A DNA stretch of 64,000 nt from G963665495 sp963677785 (GCA_963677785.2 CAXXDH010000003.1:1240001-1304000), one strand, 5' to 3'; shown: positions 1-9,910, numbered from the stretch's first letter. The notes: a model not told the origin generated them from the letters alone. Made by a program: numbers and translations.

Positions 1-1927
1 CGAACATGGCCGAGAGATAGCCTTTGAGGATCATCATGGCCTTGGTATGGATGGGGCCGCCCAGTTCGGCCTCGCGTTCGAGATCCACCACGCCGCCGTC
101 GCCCACGCCCACCGTGCAGGCGATCTGGTGGGGCAGTCCGAATTCGTAGTCGCCGTACCAGGAAACCGAAAGCCCGTTGACCCGGCCCACGGATTCGCCG
201 CTTGTGGGCAGCTTGATAAGGTCGCGGTCGTACTCCTCCATGAATTCTTCTTCATAGAGGTTGGAGCGGTAGTCCCTGGCTGCTTCCGCGGTCCGGAGCA
301 CTTCGTTGTCCACCATTTTTTTGCCGTGCATTTCGGCCAGGGCCGCGGCTTCCACCATGAGCTCGCGCAACAACGGCAGCTTGAGGGAGAGCTTTTTCTG
401 GTCTCCGGCCAGGCGCGAGCTGAAGTCCGCCAGCCCGGCCAGGGCCGAGCGGGAAAACGGCATCAGTTCGGCTTCTTCGATGATCCGGCTGAGATAGAGA
501 AAATAGCCCCGGATGTTGGCCATGTTCCGCAGCATGGTGTCCTGCATGTGGGCCTTGATCTTGAACAGCTTGGGAAAACGGTCGTCGTGCGTATGCAGCA
601 GCTCGAATACTTCGTCCGTGCCCACCAGAACGACCTTGACGTTCACGGGTACGGGCTGGGGTTCGATGGTACGGCTGCGGGACTGCTCGTGGCTGTCGTC
701 CGTGTCCTCGATTTTGGCCAGGCCCGAACGCAGCGCGCGCAGCAAACCTTCCCAGGCTGCGGTGTGCTGCATCATGTCTTCCACGTGCAGCAGCAGATAG
801 CCGCCGTTGGCACGGTGCAGCGCGCCGGATTTGATCAGGGTGAAGTCCGTGATCAGGGCGCCCATTTCGGATTCGCGCTCCACGCAGCCCAGCAGGTTGC
901 AGGAGGTGGGATGGTCTTCAATGATGATGGGCGCGCCTTTCAGCTCGCTGTTGTCCACGAACACGTTGATGTCGTAACGGATCTGGAAACTGTCGCCGCC
1001 GAGATGGCCGGTGAGCGCGCTTTCCGGCAGCAATGGAGCGGGCGCGGGCTCCTTGGGAGCGAACTGGTCGAGATTGTCGAGAATGTCCTGGCGCATGCCC
1101 TGCAGGTAGTCGCCGAACTCTTTGCCGGTGATTTTTTCGGAAAAGCGCTTGGCCAGGGGATCGAAATATTCGCGGAGCACCTCTTCGAGGATTTCCAGAT
1201 CCAGGTTCTGCTCGTTTTCCTGAAAGCCCTTTTCCTCGTTATTCATTTTGCGCAGCAGGTCCTGCATGGCGTTCATCAGCTTTTCGCTGTCGACCTTGAG
1301 CCGCTTGCGGATTTTCGGGTCCAGTTTGTCGAATTCCTCTTCGGAGAGCAGTTTACCTTCTACCAGCGGATACAGGGTCATGCCGCCCTCTTCGTCCACG
1401 TCCAGGTTGAAGCCCTGGCCCGCGGCCTCGGATTCCATTTCGCCCATGAGCTGTTCCCGGACGGTCTGGAATTTTTCCATTATGGCGGTGCGTTTATTCA
1501 GGTAGGATTCGTTTTCAAAGCGGACGGGCAATTCCTTGCGAATGTTGGCCACTACCTGGGAAAGTTCGCTTTTCAGCTTTTTGCCCATGCCGTTGGGGAG
1601 CAGGAGCAGTTTGGGCTTGTCTTCGTTTTCAAAGTTGTTGACGTAGACAATATCCGGCGGCGGGCTGGCCTTGGCCGCTTCGGGAGCGAGAAAGTCCTGG
1701 ACCATGAAGCTGCGCCCCATGTTGGGTTCGCCTGCCAGGTAGACGTTGTACCCCTTGTCCCTGATGCGCATGCCCAGGCGCAAGGCTTCCAGAGCGCGCG
1801 GCTGGGAGAGCATACGGCCGGCGGGCTTGGATTTGGAGGTTATCTCGGTGCTGTCCTCGTAAGGGACTTTTTCAGGGTCCAGCCTGGCCCTGAGCTTTTG
1901 CCATGCAAGCGGTGTGGTTTTGGCCAT
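1..1927 (-). CDS. Lon-like ATP-dependent protease (AAA_32/LonB type), 3' part missing
   Basis: The frame is open from an ATG at 1927 to the window edge (about 642 codons), so the protein lacks its C-terminal end here. It begins MAKTTPLAWQKLRARLDPE. Around residue 60 there is a Walker A-like loop, GEPNMGRS, with Arg where Lys is usual, a known variant in Lon-like AAA_32 proteins. A long acidic and helical insert follows (about residues 100-270), then AAA core segments such as the one reading GGYLLLHVEDM. Near residue 590 the text VNGLSVSWYGDYEFGLPHQI marks the entry to the Lon proteolytic domain; the Ser-Lys dyad would lie beyond the window. The family degrades misfolded or regulatory proteins in the cytoplasm. 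An AGG-containing stretch lies upstream of the start. Family assignment is confident; substrate is unknown. Confidence 0.88.
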   Translation of the reverse strand, partial: MAKTTPLAWQKLRARLDPEKVPYEDSTEITSKSKPAGRMLSQPRALEALRLGMRIRDKGYNVYLAGEPNMGRSFMVQDFLAPEAAKASPPPDIVYVNNFENEDKPKLLLLPNGMGKKLKSELSQVVANIRKELPVRFENESYLNKRTAIMEKFQTVREQLMGEMESEAAGQGFNLDVDEEGGMTLYPLVEGKLLSEEEFDKLDPKIRKRLKVDSEKLMNAMQDLLRKMNNEEKGFQENEQNLDLEILEEVLREYFDPLAKRFSEKITGKEFGDYLQGMRQDILDNLDQFAPKEPAPAPLLPESALTGHLGGDSFQIRYDINVFVDNSELKGAPIIIEDHPTSCNLLGCVERESEMGALITDFTLIKSGALHRANGGYLLLHVEDMMQHTAAWEGLLRALRSGLAKIEDTDDSHEQSRSRTIEPQPVPVNVKVVLVGTDEVFELLHTHDDRFPKLFKIKAHMQDTMLRNMANIRGYFLYLSRIIEEAELMPFSRSALAGLADFSSRLAGDQKKLSLKLPLLRELMVEAAALAEMHGKKMVDNEVLRTAEAARDYRSNLYEEEFMEEYDRDLIKLPTSGESVGRVNGLSVSWYGDYEFGLPHQIACTVGVGDGGVVDLEREAELGGPIHTKAMMILKGYLSAMF

Positions 1928-2301
1928 ATGGAAAAAATACCTCGGAAACGGTTTTCGCCTCCCCCTGGCTGGGGGAAGTCTACCCGGTAATATAGCTCGA
2001 AACAATAAGCCAAGAGCGCAACATGTCAAGGTGTTGCAACAGAGACCTTTCCCTGGGGTTTGCCGATTGCTCGTTTTTTTATTACATTTATGCAATAATA
2101 TATTTTTTGCATAATATGTTCGAAGTACTACTATGTAATAATAGGATAGGTAAAGGGTTTGTGTTTTTTGGGCCGATCCTTGGGTAGCCCTATGGACTTT
2201 ATTGCATGCAATGGGTAAGAACATTTGCATGCCACGCAGGGGATCTGTTCTGGATATTGCAGTTAACCTGTTGGTTATGAAGGATTTAACACATTGGGGA
2301 C
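1928..2301. other. AT-rich intergenic region between divergent genes
   Basis: No gene is seen. The segment separates the leftward protease from the rightward STAS gene, so promoters for both should lie here. It is strongly AT-rich around 2080-2150, but I cannot name a convincing -35/-10 pair. Confidence 0.5.
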
Positions 2302-2658
2302 ATGAATATGAAGATAGAAGAAGTACAACTTGACGATACCTTGACGCATATCGCGCTTTCCGGGCGGCTGGACGCCGTGGGCATCAAGACCGAAGATCTG
2401 AAGTTCTACGCCATCACGGCGGGGCGCCACCACCCGGCGTTGCTGGATCTGAGCGGCGTATCCTTTATGTCCTCCGTGGGCATCCGGATGTTCATCAAAA
2501 GCGCAAAAGGGTTGCATGCGGAAGGAAAGCGCATGGCGTTGCTCAGCCCCACGGACGTTGTCCGGGATCTGCTGGAAGTTGCCGGAGTGGACGAACTCCT
2601 GCCGATTTTCACGGACCTGGAAGAAGCCAAAAAATACGTTTTCAGCCCGGTGGAGTAG
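2302..2658 (+). CDS. STAS-domain protein (anti-sigma factor antagonist type)
   Basis: A single STAS domain of 118 aa. The hallmark is LLDLSGVSFMSSVGIRMFIK at about residues 47-66, the DLSxVxFxSSxG loop that carries the phosphorylatable serine in SpoIIAA and RsbV relatives. Such proteins bind an anti-sigma or kinase partner and are switched by phosphorylation. No HPK/RsbW-type kinase or PP2C phosphatase gene lies next to it here, so the partner must be elsewhere. Two starts are possible: ATG 2302 and ATG 2308. The second is better spaced from the GGGGA at about 2296-2300. The product is soluble, with no signal peptide. Confidence 0.85.
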   Translation: MNMKIEEVQLDDTLTHIALSGRLDAVGIKTEDLKFYAITAGRHHPALLDLSGVSFMSSVGIRMFIKSAKGLHAEGKRMALLSPTDVVRDLLEVAGVDELLPIFTDLEEAKKYVFSPVE

Positions 2659-3090
2659 CCGTTTCCAGGCCATTGGCCGCCCGGCGTCTTGCCGTAGCGC
2701 CCAAGCCCTCATGGTCTTACGCGTTCTTTGAAGCGACGGAAGTATTGCTGATCTGCAGAAAAAACATCGGCGGCTTCCCGGATGCATCTGAGCGCTCTCT
2801 GCTCGCAGCAACCGCGTTGTAAAATAGTCACAGCCAGACTCTCCCGCAATCGTCGCCGCAGGTCCGGAAAGGGAACCGCTTTCCGTAGCGCGGACTATCT
2901 GTTTCCACTTGATGCATACGTGTTGGTTGATTATTTCGTGCTACTCTTCCAGTCGGTTTGAGAAAAACGTTTTTAAATTTCTTGCTAGCTTAAGTGGAAT
3001 GTCGTAAAGGACGCTAAAAGGTTTCAGATATGGCTATTGCGACGCGGGAATCAGCTCTTCAACCCCCATAACACACGGTCCGATCTGCTT
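2659..3090. other. Intergenic region with possible 13-residue leader ORF
   Basis: No normal gene is seen. A small GGAAAG/CTTTCC hairpin lies near 2869-2887. A short ORF, 3030-3071 (MAIATRESALQPP, then TAA), has a good AAAAGG site 8 nt upstream. It ends 19 nt before the preferred acyltransferase start. It could be a leader peptide that couples translation, or chance. Confidence 0.3.
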
Positions 3091-4539
3091 ATGGGTCTCA
3101 TAAGTTTCCAATTTGCTTTATTTTTCCTGATCATTCTTCCGGTAAACTGGATGCTGCGTTCGCGGGGGACGGCCTACCGGCTTTTTTTGCTTGCGGCTTC
3201 TTATTTTTTCTACGGTTCGTTTCAGCTCTGGTTTTTATTTCTGCTGATTAATTTCAGTTTTTTCACTTGGTTGCTCCCCTTGCTCATGGCCCGTACGCAG
3301 CATAAGGGGACGCGGCGCGGGCTGATTGTCCTGCAGGTTTGCATCGGTCTGGCCGGGCTGGCTTTTTTCAAATATTACGATTTCATCTACCAAAGCGCGG
3401 ATGTGCTGCTGGTTTCGCTGGGAATGCAGAACCAGTTGCCGCAATGGGACATTTTCCTGCCCATAGGCATTTCATTTTTCACCTTTCAGGGGCTTTCCTA
3501 CGGCATAGACGTCTACCGCGACTCCAAGGCCGTGGTGAAAAGCCCGCTGGACATCTTTATTTTTGTGGCTTTTTTCCCCACGATTCTTAGCGGTCCCATT
3601 TTGCGGACCTGGCAGCTGCTGCCCCAGCTGGACCACGGCGAGCTGGACCGTGAAAAAAGCGCGCAGGGATTTTTTCTGATTCTGAGCGGATTGTTTAAAA
3701 AATTGTTTCTTGCCACCTACCTGGCGGAGCATCTCGTACAGCATGCGTTCGAGTTTCCGGACGGCTTTTCCTCCTGGGCGGTGCTGTGCGCCACCTTCGG
3801 CTATTCCATCCAGATTCTGGCCGATTTTTCCGGTTATACGGATCTTGTCATGGGCATAGCCCTGTTGCTGGGCTTTTCCATTCCGGACAATTTCGACAGT
3901 CCGTATCGTTCGACCAGCCTGCAGGAATTCTGGCGGCGCTGGCACATCAGTTTTTCGTTTTGGCTGCGCGACTATCTGTACATCAGCATGGGCGGGAGCC
4001 GTGTGGGAAAATTGCGTAAATATTGCAATCTGTTCGTGACCATGGCCCTGGGCGGGCTCTGGCATGGGGCCGGATACAACTTTTTGTTTTGGGGCGTTAT
4101 CCATGGCCTGGGCCTGATGGTGGTGCACGGCTTCCGGGACTTGAAAAAAGTTCTTTTTGGGCCGCCAGCCTCGGGCAAGGCCGCTTCTTTTTCTTTTTTC
4201 GGCCTGTTGACGAAATCCAGCTCCTGGCTGTTGACCTTCGTGTTCGTGACCTTTGCCTGGGTGTTTTTCGGCGCGGAAGACTTCAGTCGCGCGGTCGAGA
4301 TTCTGCAGCGTATTGCGGCCATGGATCCGGAGGGGGAAGGAGTTCGGTTTCTGGTCTATATTATCATCGCGGGTGTGCTCTTGAAGGAAGTCTTGAGCTT
4401 TGATATACAAAAATTTTACGTTTCGCATGTAAAAAAATGGCCTGTCCCCCTGCAGGCGTTACTGGTTGGATTGCTTTGCGCCATCATTATCAGGCTCGGA
4501 CCCGATGGCGTACCTTCGTTTATTTATTACCGCTTTTAA
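3091..4539 (+). CDS. MBOAT-family O-acyltransferase (AlgI/DltB-like)
   Basis: A polytopic membrane protein of about 482 aa beginning MGLISFQFALFFLIILPVNW. The MBOAT signature is present: a conserved His at residue 325 in GLWHGAGYNFLFWG, preceded by FWRRWHISFSFWLRDYLYI. AlgI relatives pass acyl groups across the inner membrane to polysaccharide or other surface acceptors, usually with an SGNH partner. Two genes for SGNH proteins follow immediately, which supports a surface acylation set. The frame also opens earlier at a TTG (3037), but ATG 3091 starts right at the first membrane segment. Neither start has a strong ribosome site. Which polymer is modified cannot be told. Confidence 0.87.
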   Translation: MGLISFQFALFFLIILPVNWMLRSRGTAYRLFLLAASYFFYGSFQLWFLFLLINFSFFTWLLPLLMARTQHKGTRRGLIVLQVCIGLAGLAFFKYYDFIYQSADVLLVSLGMQNQLPQWDIFLPIGISFFTFQGLSYGIDVYRDSKAVVKSPLDIFIFVAFFPTILSGPILRTWQLLPQLDHGELDREKSAQGFFLILSGLFKKLFLATYLAEHLVQHAFEFPDGFSSWAVLCATFGYSIQILADFSGYTDLVMGIALLLGFSIPDNFDSPYRSTSLQEFWRRWHISFSFWLRDYLYISMGGSRVGKLRKYCNLFVTMALGGLWHGAGYNFLFWGVIHGLGLMVVHGFRDLKKVLFGPPASGKAASFSFFGLLTKSSSWLLTFVFVTFAWVFFGAEDFSRAVEILQRIAAMDPEGEGVRFLVYIIIAGVLLKEVLSFDIQKFYVSHVKKWPVPLQALLVGLLCAIIIRLGPDGVPSFIYYRF

Positions 4540-4563
4540 CAAGCATTGTTCGGATGCACGGCC

Positions 4564-5895
4564 ATGAATAAATACGTGGTACAAACGGTCGCCATATACG
4601 CCCTCGCGCTTTTGATCTGTTCTTTCATCAATATCGACAAGATCGCTCCCTGGTATCGCCTGGAAGCCACTTCCCAGGAAAGTCCGCTGGTACGGGGGCT
4701 GAACAAGGTGGAGGGCTTTGCCCAAGAAAGCGGCGTACATTCCGCGGTGAAGAAATTCGACTGCTCCACCGCTTTTCTCTTCAATGATACGTACAAAGAC
4801 AATTCCGACTGTTTTTTGGAGCAGGAAGAAATAAGCGACAATGGCGGGTGCGATCCGGAAAAAATGCGCAAACTGCGTTTGATGGCCCGCGTACTCTATG
4901 ACCAGTTGCAACGTAGAAAACTCTCCGGGACGGCGCCGCGTATCGCGCATGCCGACTGGACGGTCCCTGCGGGCTCTGTCCTGCCGGACGGCATCCTCAA
5001 GATACAGTACGCGGAGCAGGAAACTTCGGCCGGCATTTCGGTTGAATCCCAAGATCTTCCCGCCACCGGGCAGGTGGCCCAAAGCTCCCGGCCTGTCGAA
5101 AAGTCCGAGGTGAAGGTGGAGATGGGGGCGAACAAGCAGCTGCTCCAGCAAAAAAGGCTGCAAACGTCTGTCCCTGTCCTTGCTCCGGAACCTCCCCAGC
5201 TGCATGAGCATGATCTTTCGCCCACGTCCATTCTGGTCATCGGCGATTCACTGGCCATTGGCTTGGCGCGTTCCTTCGAGTACGCGCTCGAACGCTATGA
5301 CGATGTGACCTTTGCCAGAGTGGGGAAGGTTTCCAGCGGCCTGGCTATACCGCATCTTTTTGATTGGGAAAAGAAAGTTCAAGTGCTCATAGATGAATAC
5401 CGGCCGAATTTCATTGTCATTTTGATGGGCATCAACGACGCCAACAACAATATCCGGGTGGATGGTAAAAAAGCCATTCTGGGAACGCCGTCCTGGCCTG
5501 TCGCGTATCAAAAACGCGTTGAACGTTTCCTGGAGATAATCAAAACCAAAAATGTTCCGGTATACTGGGTCGGGCTTCCCATTGTCAGGGATGAGGCCAT
5601 GACCGAACGTATCTGGCTTACAAATGAAACGGCAAAGAAAGCCTGTACCAATTCTTCGGATTGTCGCTTTATTGATACATGGCAGCTGTTGACAGATGAA
5701 AACGGGCGATATACTAATTATAAAAAGGATAGCAAGGGATACAATGTGCGCATCAGGGCAAAGGACGGGGTCCACTTTTCCAGGGAAGGTGGAGATCTGT
5801 TAACCAACTATATCTTGGATTATATTACCAAGTATGTTGACTTGCATCCCAAAAAAGCCAGTTCAGTTTCTCAGGAAGATAAAAGTACAATGTAG
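4564..5895 (+). CDS. DUF459-family SGNH hydrolase-like protein, membrane-anchored
   Basis: 443 aa from ATG 4564; an upstream in-frame TTG at 4546 is less likely. Residues 3-20 form a membrane anchor (VVQTVAIYALALLICSF). A low-complexity linker then leads to a DUF459/SGNH domain of about 220 aa. The GDSLAIG block carries Ser229, MGINDANNN gives the Asn block, and RAKDGVHFS carries Asp401 and His404, so the catalytic set looks complete. In alginate and related systems SGNH proteins work with an MBOAT to attach or move acetyl groups in the periplasm. It lies 24 bp after the MBOAT gene, so the two are probably one operon. Confidence 0.85.
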   Translation: MNKYVVQTVAIYALALLICSFINIDKIAPWYRLEATSQESPLVRGLNKVEGFAQESGVHSAVKKFDCSTAFLFNDTYKDNSDCFLEQEEISDNGGCDPEKMRKLRLMARVLYDQLQRRKLSGTAPRIAHADWTVPAGSVLPDGILKIQYAEQETSAGISVESQDLPATGQVAQSSRPVEKSEVKVEMGANKQLLQQKRLQTSVPVLAPEPPQLHEHDLSPTSILVIGDSLAIGLARSFEYALERYDDVTFARVGKVSSGLAIPHLFDWEKKVQVLIDEYRPNFIVILMGINDANNNIRVDGKKAILGTPSWPVAYQKRVERFLEIIKTKNVPVYWVGLPIVRDEAMTERIWLTNETAKKACTNSSDCRFIDTWQLLTDENGRYTNYKKDSKGYNVRIRAKDGVHFSREGGDLLTNYILDYITKYVDLHPKKASSVSQEDKSTM

Positions 5896-6029
5896 ATTTT
5901 AACATGTAGTGTTCTGCCGTTGATGCTTTAGCCGTTTCTCAAACCTTGCTGATATCCCTATTTTTATAGATGTAGTTTTTTCTCCTGCACAATATCCTAT
6001 TGTTCGGGAACTTGTTGGAGTTTATTGAT

Positions 6030-6995
6030 ATGCGTATGCTTTCTCAAGCATTGGTAATAGTGCTTGTTCTTTTGGTTTTTCCTTTGCCGGGAAACCAGGC
6101 GAGCATGTTGCACAGTTTCAATGTGCGTTTTCCTGTCACCTCAAAAGCACCACAAAAGCCACCTCACTTTTACAAACCCACTGTTGTAGCCGCCTATACA
6201 CCCGCACCGAAGCACCTGGATGAAGTCAAACCCCTTGAAAAAAAACCGACGATACAGACGAACACCGCCAAAAAGCAGCAGGTCAAAAAACAAACACCTG
6301 CAGCCAAGAAGTCCAGACTGCGCCGGGTCAGCAAAAATGAAGTAAATTTCAACGGTTCTTCTCTTCCCAAGCAATCCATCGTGGTCATTGGAGATTCCTT
6401 GTCCATCCCGCTCGGGCAACGCCTGGAGGAGTATTTTTCCAAATACAACGACATTTCTTTTGCCAGACGGGGCAAAGTCAGCAGCGGCCTGGCCAGGCCG
6501 GATTTTTTTGATTGGGATAAAAATCTCACTGAAATGGTCGAAAAAAATAGTCCGACCACCCTGGTGATCATGATCGGCACCAACGACAACAAATCACTTA
6601 AGCGCCGGGATGGAAAAGTCATCGCTTTCGGCAATCCCAACTGGGCCAAGGAATACACGCGCCGGATGAAGCATCTTTTTGATATTGCCAGAAAAGCCAA
6701 TCCGAAGTGCCGTATCTTCTGGGTGGGCGCGCCGATTATGGAACCGAAAAAGCTCAACACGGATGTGATGCGCATCAACCATGTTATACGGACGCTTTGC
6801 CAGAGAACGCCCAATTGTCGTTATGTGGATACCTGGGACGCCTTGGCGGATGATGACGGACATTTTGCCCAATATGCCACAAATCTGACCGGCGAGCGTG
6901 TCCGCCTGCGAGCCAATGACGGCGTACATGTCACCCATTTCGCCTCGAAAATATTGGCCGTACGCTGCCTCAAGGCCATTGCCGACGCCTCCTGA
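6030..6995 (+). CDS. Second DUF459-family SGNH hydrolase-like protein
   Basis: A paralogue of the preceding gene, 321 aa, starting at ATG 6030 with GGAG at 6017-6020. An N-terminal hydrophobic segment (LSQALVIVLVLLVFPL) is a signal or anchor. A Lys/Pro-rich spacer of about 80 residues (residues 30-110) follows, suited to crossing the periplasm or cell wall. The SGNH domain holds GDSLSIPLG (Ser123), MIGTNDNKS, and ANDGVHV (Asp297, His300). The common core GKVSSGLAxPxxFDWxK is shared with the first paralogue. Having two SGNH enzymes next to one MBOAT suggests two acceptors or a relay; this is inference. Confidence 0.84.
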   Translation: MRMLSQALVIVLVLLVFPLPGNQASMLHSFNVRFPVTSKAPQKPPHFYKPTVVAAYTPAPKHLDEVKPLEKKPTIQTNTAKKQQVKKQTPAAKKSRLRRVSKNEVNFNGSSLPKQSIVVIGDSLSIPLGQRLEEYFSKYNDISFARRGKVSSGLARPDFFDWDKNLTEMVEKNSPTTLVIMIGTNDNKSLKRRDGKVIAFGNPNWAKEYTRRMKHLFDIARKANPKCRIFWVGAPIMEPKKLNTDVMRINHVIRTLCQRTPNCRYVDTWDALADDDGHFAQYATNLTGERVRLRANDGVHVTHFASKILAVRCLKAIADAS

Positions 6996-7400
6996 TCCTT
7001 TTTGCCGCAACAATCGTTTTCCCCACAAATTTCGCCTCATCTCCTTCGAGCATGTTAGCTGAAAGAATTCAGTACAAAAAAACAAGATTTCTAGAATCTC
7101 ATCTCCAATTTTTTTATTTTTATGGATTACGGCTCTAGTGTAACGTCCTTACGAATTTACCGCCGTCGGCAGCAAAAAACCCGTATCCAGCAACCAGATA
7201 GCCCTGGTAAAATAATAATGCCTCAAGAATAACCATAGATTGTTTCATTCCGCGATAGCCGTCTCACAATATTTCTTACAATTCTCCTGTGCCAGTCGAA
7301 AAAAGTATAACAATATTCAGATGATTGTATTTTTTGAAAAAAAACGTATAGTTTTTTAACCTACATGTAGCCTGTCTATTTCAAACACCAGGAGAGAAGT
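6996..7400. other. Intergenic region upstream of thaumatin-like gene
   Basis: No gene is supported. The sequence becomes AT-rich towards 7300-7370. A clear AGGAGAG ribosome site lies just before ATG 7401. I do not recognise a riboswitch or a strong promoter here. Confidence 0.4.
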
Positions 7401-9605
7401 ATGACCGCCGTAAACAAGTTGCCGTCTTTAGTACTCCTACTCTGCGTAGTCTTAGCTACTGCGTTACCTGCAAATGCGGAGAGCAGCTATTCCAAAAGGT
7501 TAACCATCACCAACAATTGTGGGGATGACGCATGGATGTTCATCATTCCTCCTGTAGATGATGTCGGTTTCCCCCAATCGCAGTATTGGGTTTCGCAAAA
7601 TGGGGCGACTACAGTTTATGCTGCAATCTGCTCGGATGACGACAATACGTGCAAGCAACAGAACACCCAGTACAAGCTTGTCATACCCTCGGGCGAAAGC
7701 CAGACCTTTTCCGTACCTGATGCCGGTTCGGCTTCATTCAAATCGTATTTCAAGCTAGGATGTGTGGCGGGAACGAGTCCCTTTGAGGAGTTCGGCAACT
7801 GCAAACTTGGAGCAGACTTTCCCAGCTCCCTGCTTGGCAGCGATCTGGCCGGTACGCACACCTGGTTTGAAGTTACCTGGGGCTGCAACGCGTCTGATTA
7901 CAACACCTATTGCAGCTCGGATCCCGGATCTGACGAATGTTTGCAGCATTGCGCCGAAAACCCGGTGAATAATCAAGCGCTGGGAGCCGAAGACAATTTC
8001 GACATCAGCGTTGTCGACGGCTACGGCATGCCCATGTCCGTTGTTGCCGAAGGCGACGGCCAGGATCAATGCAGCAATCAGAGCGGCACCACCGGCGTCA
8101 ACTCCAAGGACCTGGGATTTCTCGACCTCGCCAGTTGTCCGGCGGAAACCTCGGCAACGCTCGAGGTTCCCAGTGAAGGCGACGAAGCAAACATCTACAA
8201 CTGGTTGAACGCACAAAAAAGCATCGAACTCTGGAGTACGTACCAATATACTGATGGGAACACCTACATGCAGAACTGCACCCATCCGCATATCTGGTTC
8301 AGCTCAAACGTGTTGGGAACAAATATTACCGATTCCAATCGGCCCATCACACCGGCCAACGGCACCACCTGCACCTCCGCCAACTGGTACGGTTGCGCCG
8401 ATTCCTGCACAGAGGACGACGATGGCCAGACAATTACGAAAACGCCTTCCGCGGGTGCGGAACAATGTCTGGACGGCCCCGGTGACGGCAGCAAAAACGT
8501 TGCAAAAACAAAGTATGTCCGACGGCTCAAAGCCATGGGCATCACCGGATATACCTGGCAGTATGACGATGCGACTGGCGACGCAAGCTGTCCGCAGGGC
8601 CTGACGTACACTCTGACGCTTTGTCCCTTGAAAGCAGGCCAAACTCCCTACGATACGTCAACGCAAAAATGGACCTTTGTCAGCGACAGCAACAGCTGTA
8701 CGCTGGCAGGAGATGACGCCACAGATACCTATGACAACTATTGGGAATGTATCAGCAGCAATGCCAAATATGCTGTCGCCAAGCATACGGGTGTAGAATA
8801 CTGCGTACCGGATGCCGATGGAGATTACGATAATTATCTGGCCTGCGCCAATACTCTTGATGCCGTACCTGATAAACAGGAAGATATTGTCTGGAGAAAT
8901 ACCACTACTGGAAAAAATGCTGTTTGGCAGATGAAAGGAGAGACGTATCGATCTTATAATTTGATCGATGATGTCCCGCTTGGTTGGAATATCGTCGGCA
9001 TGTATGATTTCAATGAGGATGGGTATACCGACATTTTTTGGCATAACGTCCAATCCGGTAAAAACGCCATCTGGTACATGCGCCGTACGGAGCGTCAAAG
9101 CTGGGTGCTCATTGACAAGACAGATAACGCCTGGCTCCCCAAAGGCATTGGAGACTTCAACAAAAACGGTACTCCCGACATCGTCTGGCGAAATACGGAG
9201 AATGGCAAGAACTACGTTTGGTATATGGACGATGCCACTTTCAAAGGCGATGCTCCGCTGCCCGAACGCGATCTGCCCTGGGAACTTGCGGGAGTGGCTG
9301 ATTTTAATGACGACGACTATCCGGACCTGTTGTGGCATAATCCGGATAGCGGCGAAAACGACATCTGGCTGATGGAAAAAATCAATCGCAATGAAACGGT
9401 CAGTCTGCCCGCGACGAAAACAGAATGGGAACTCGTCGGGACCATTGATATCAACAATCGTGGACAGGTGGACATCCTCTGGCGCCGCCCGGATCAGGAA
9501 AAAACAGCCATCTGGCGGATGAACGGAACCTCGCTTGCCAGCTACGATTTTCTGAAATCAGCGCCTTCCACCTGGGAAGTACAGGGAACAGGCGCTGTAT
9601 ACTGA
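7401..9605 (+). CDS. Secreted thaumatin-like domain protein with FG-GAP/VCBS-type repeats
   Basis: 734 aa with a signal peptide of about 26 aa ending LPANA. Residues about 33-410 resemble thaumatin family proteins: LTITNNCGDDAWMFI at the start, DNFDISVVDGYGMPMSVV at about 198-215 (the plant family reads FDISLVDGFNVPM), and GYTWQYDDATGDASCP then LTYTLTLCP at about 382-409, matching the YSYPxDD...TFxCP end. Many Cys residues fit a disulfide-rich fold. From about residue 495, five repeats follow the pattern DIxWRNxxxGKNxxWxM, with DFNxDGxxD links between them, as in FG-GAP/VCBS propeller domains. It is followed by a terminator and stands alone. Role unknown; a secreted binding protein is my guess. 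Confidence 0.8.
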   Translation: MTAVNKLPSLVLLLCVVLATALPANAESSYSKRLTITNNCGDDAWMFIIPPVDDVGFPQSQYWVSQNGATTVYAAICSDDDNTCKQQNTQYKLVIPSGESQTFSVPDAGSASFKSYFKLGCVAGTSPFEEFGNCKLGADFPSSLLGSDLAGTHTWFEVTWGCNASDYNTYCSSDPGSDECLQHCAENPVNNQALGAEDNFDISVVDGYGMPMSVVAEGDGQDQCSNQSGTTGVNSKDLGFLDLASCPAETSATLEVPSEGDEANIYNWLNAQKSIELWSTYQYTDGNTYMQNCTHPHIWFSSNVLGTNITDSNRPITPANGTTCTSANWYGCADSCTEDDDGQTITKTPSAGAEQCLDGPGDGSKNVAKTKYVRRLKAMGITGYTWQYDDATGDASCPQGLTYTLTLCPLKAGQTPYDTSTQKWTFVSDSNSCTLAGDDATDTYDNYWECISSNAKYAVAKHTGVEYCVPDADGDYDNYLACANTLDAVPDKQEDIVWRNTTTGKNAVWQMKGETYRSYNLIDDVPLGWNIVGMYDFNEDGYTDIFWHNVQSGKNAIWYMRRTERQSWVLIDKTDNAWLPKGIGDFNKNGTPDIVWRNTENGKNYVWYMDDATFKGDAPLPERDLPWELAGVADFNDDDYPDLLWHNPDSGENDIWLMEKINRNETVSLPATKTEWELVGTIDINNRGQVDILWRRPDQEKTAIWRMNGTSLASYDFLKSAPSTWEVQGTGAVY

Positions 9606-9626
9606 TTGCACAGCTTCTGAAACAAT

Positions 9627-9664
9627 AAAAGCCGGGCAGAGACTGATCTGTCCGGCTTTTATTC
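9627..9664 (+). terminator. Rho-independent terminator after the thaumatin-like gene
   Basis: An inverted repeat with arms AAAAGCCGG and CCGGCTTTT, extended by GACAGATC-type pairing, is followed by a T-rich run. It sits 21 bp past the stop codon. Confidence 0.8.
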
Positions 9665-9910
9665 TAGTGAGTCGTCCTTGAAAAATATTCAACCAGTTAA
9701 AATGTCATAACGTTTTTCCCGCCGTCGTGGAATTGAGCTCCCCGAAGTCGGGCAAGACTGGAACCATCCGCCGAGGTCTCGTAACTACTAGATATTTCTG
9801 CAAAAAATTATGAGAAATAGCCCTTTGCTATTGGATACGAGTTATCGTATGACTAGTCTAACAAAATAACCTAACACCTGGGTTTATTTCCCCCAAAACA
9901 ATTCCGACCA

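Noticed and set aside
47..1990. 647-aa open frame on the plus strand
   Set aside because: It is the antisense shadow of the Lon-like protease, which shows clear family motifs on the minus strand.
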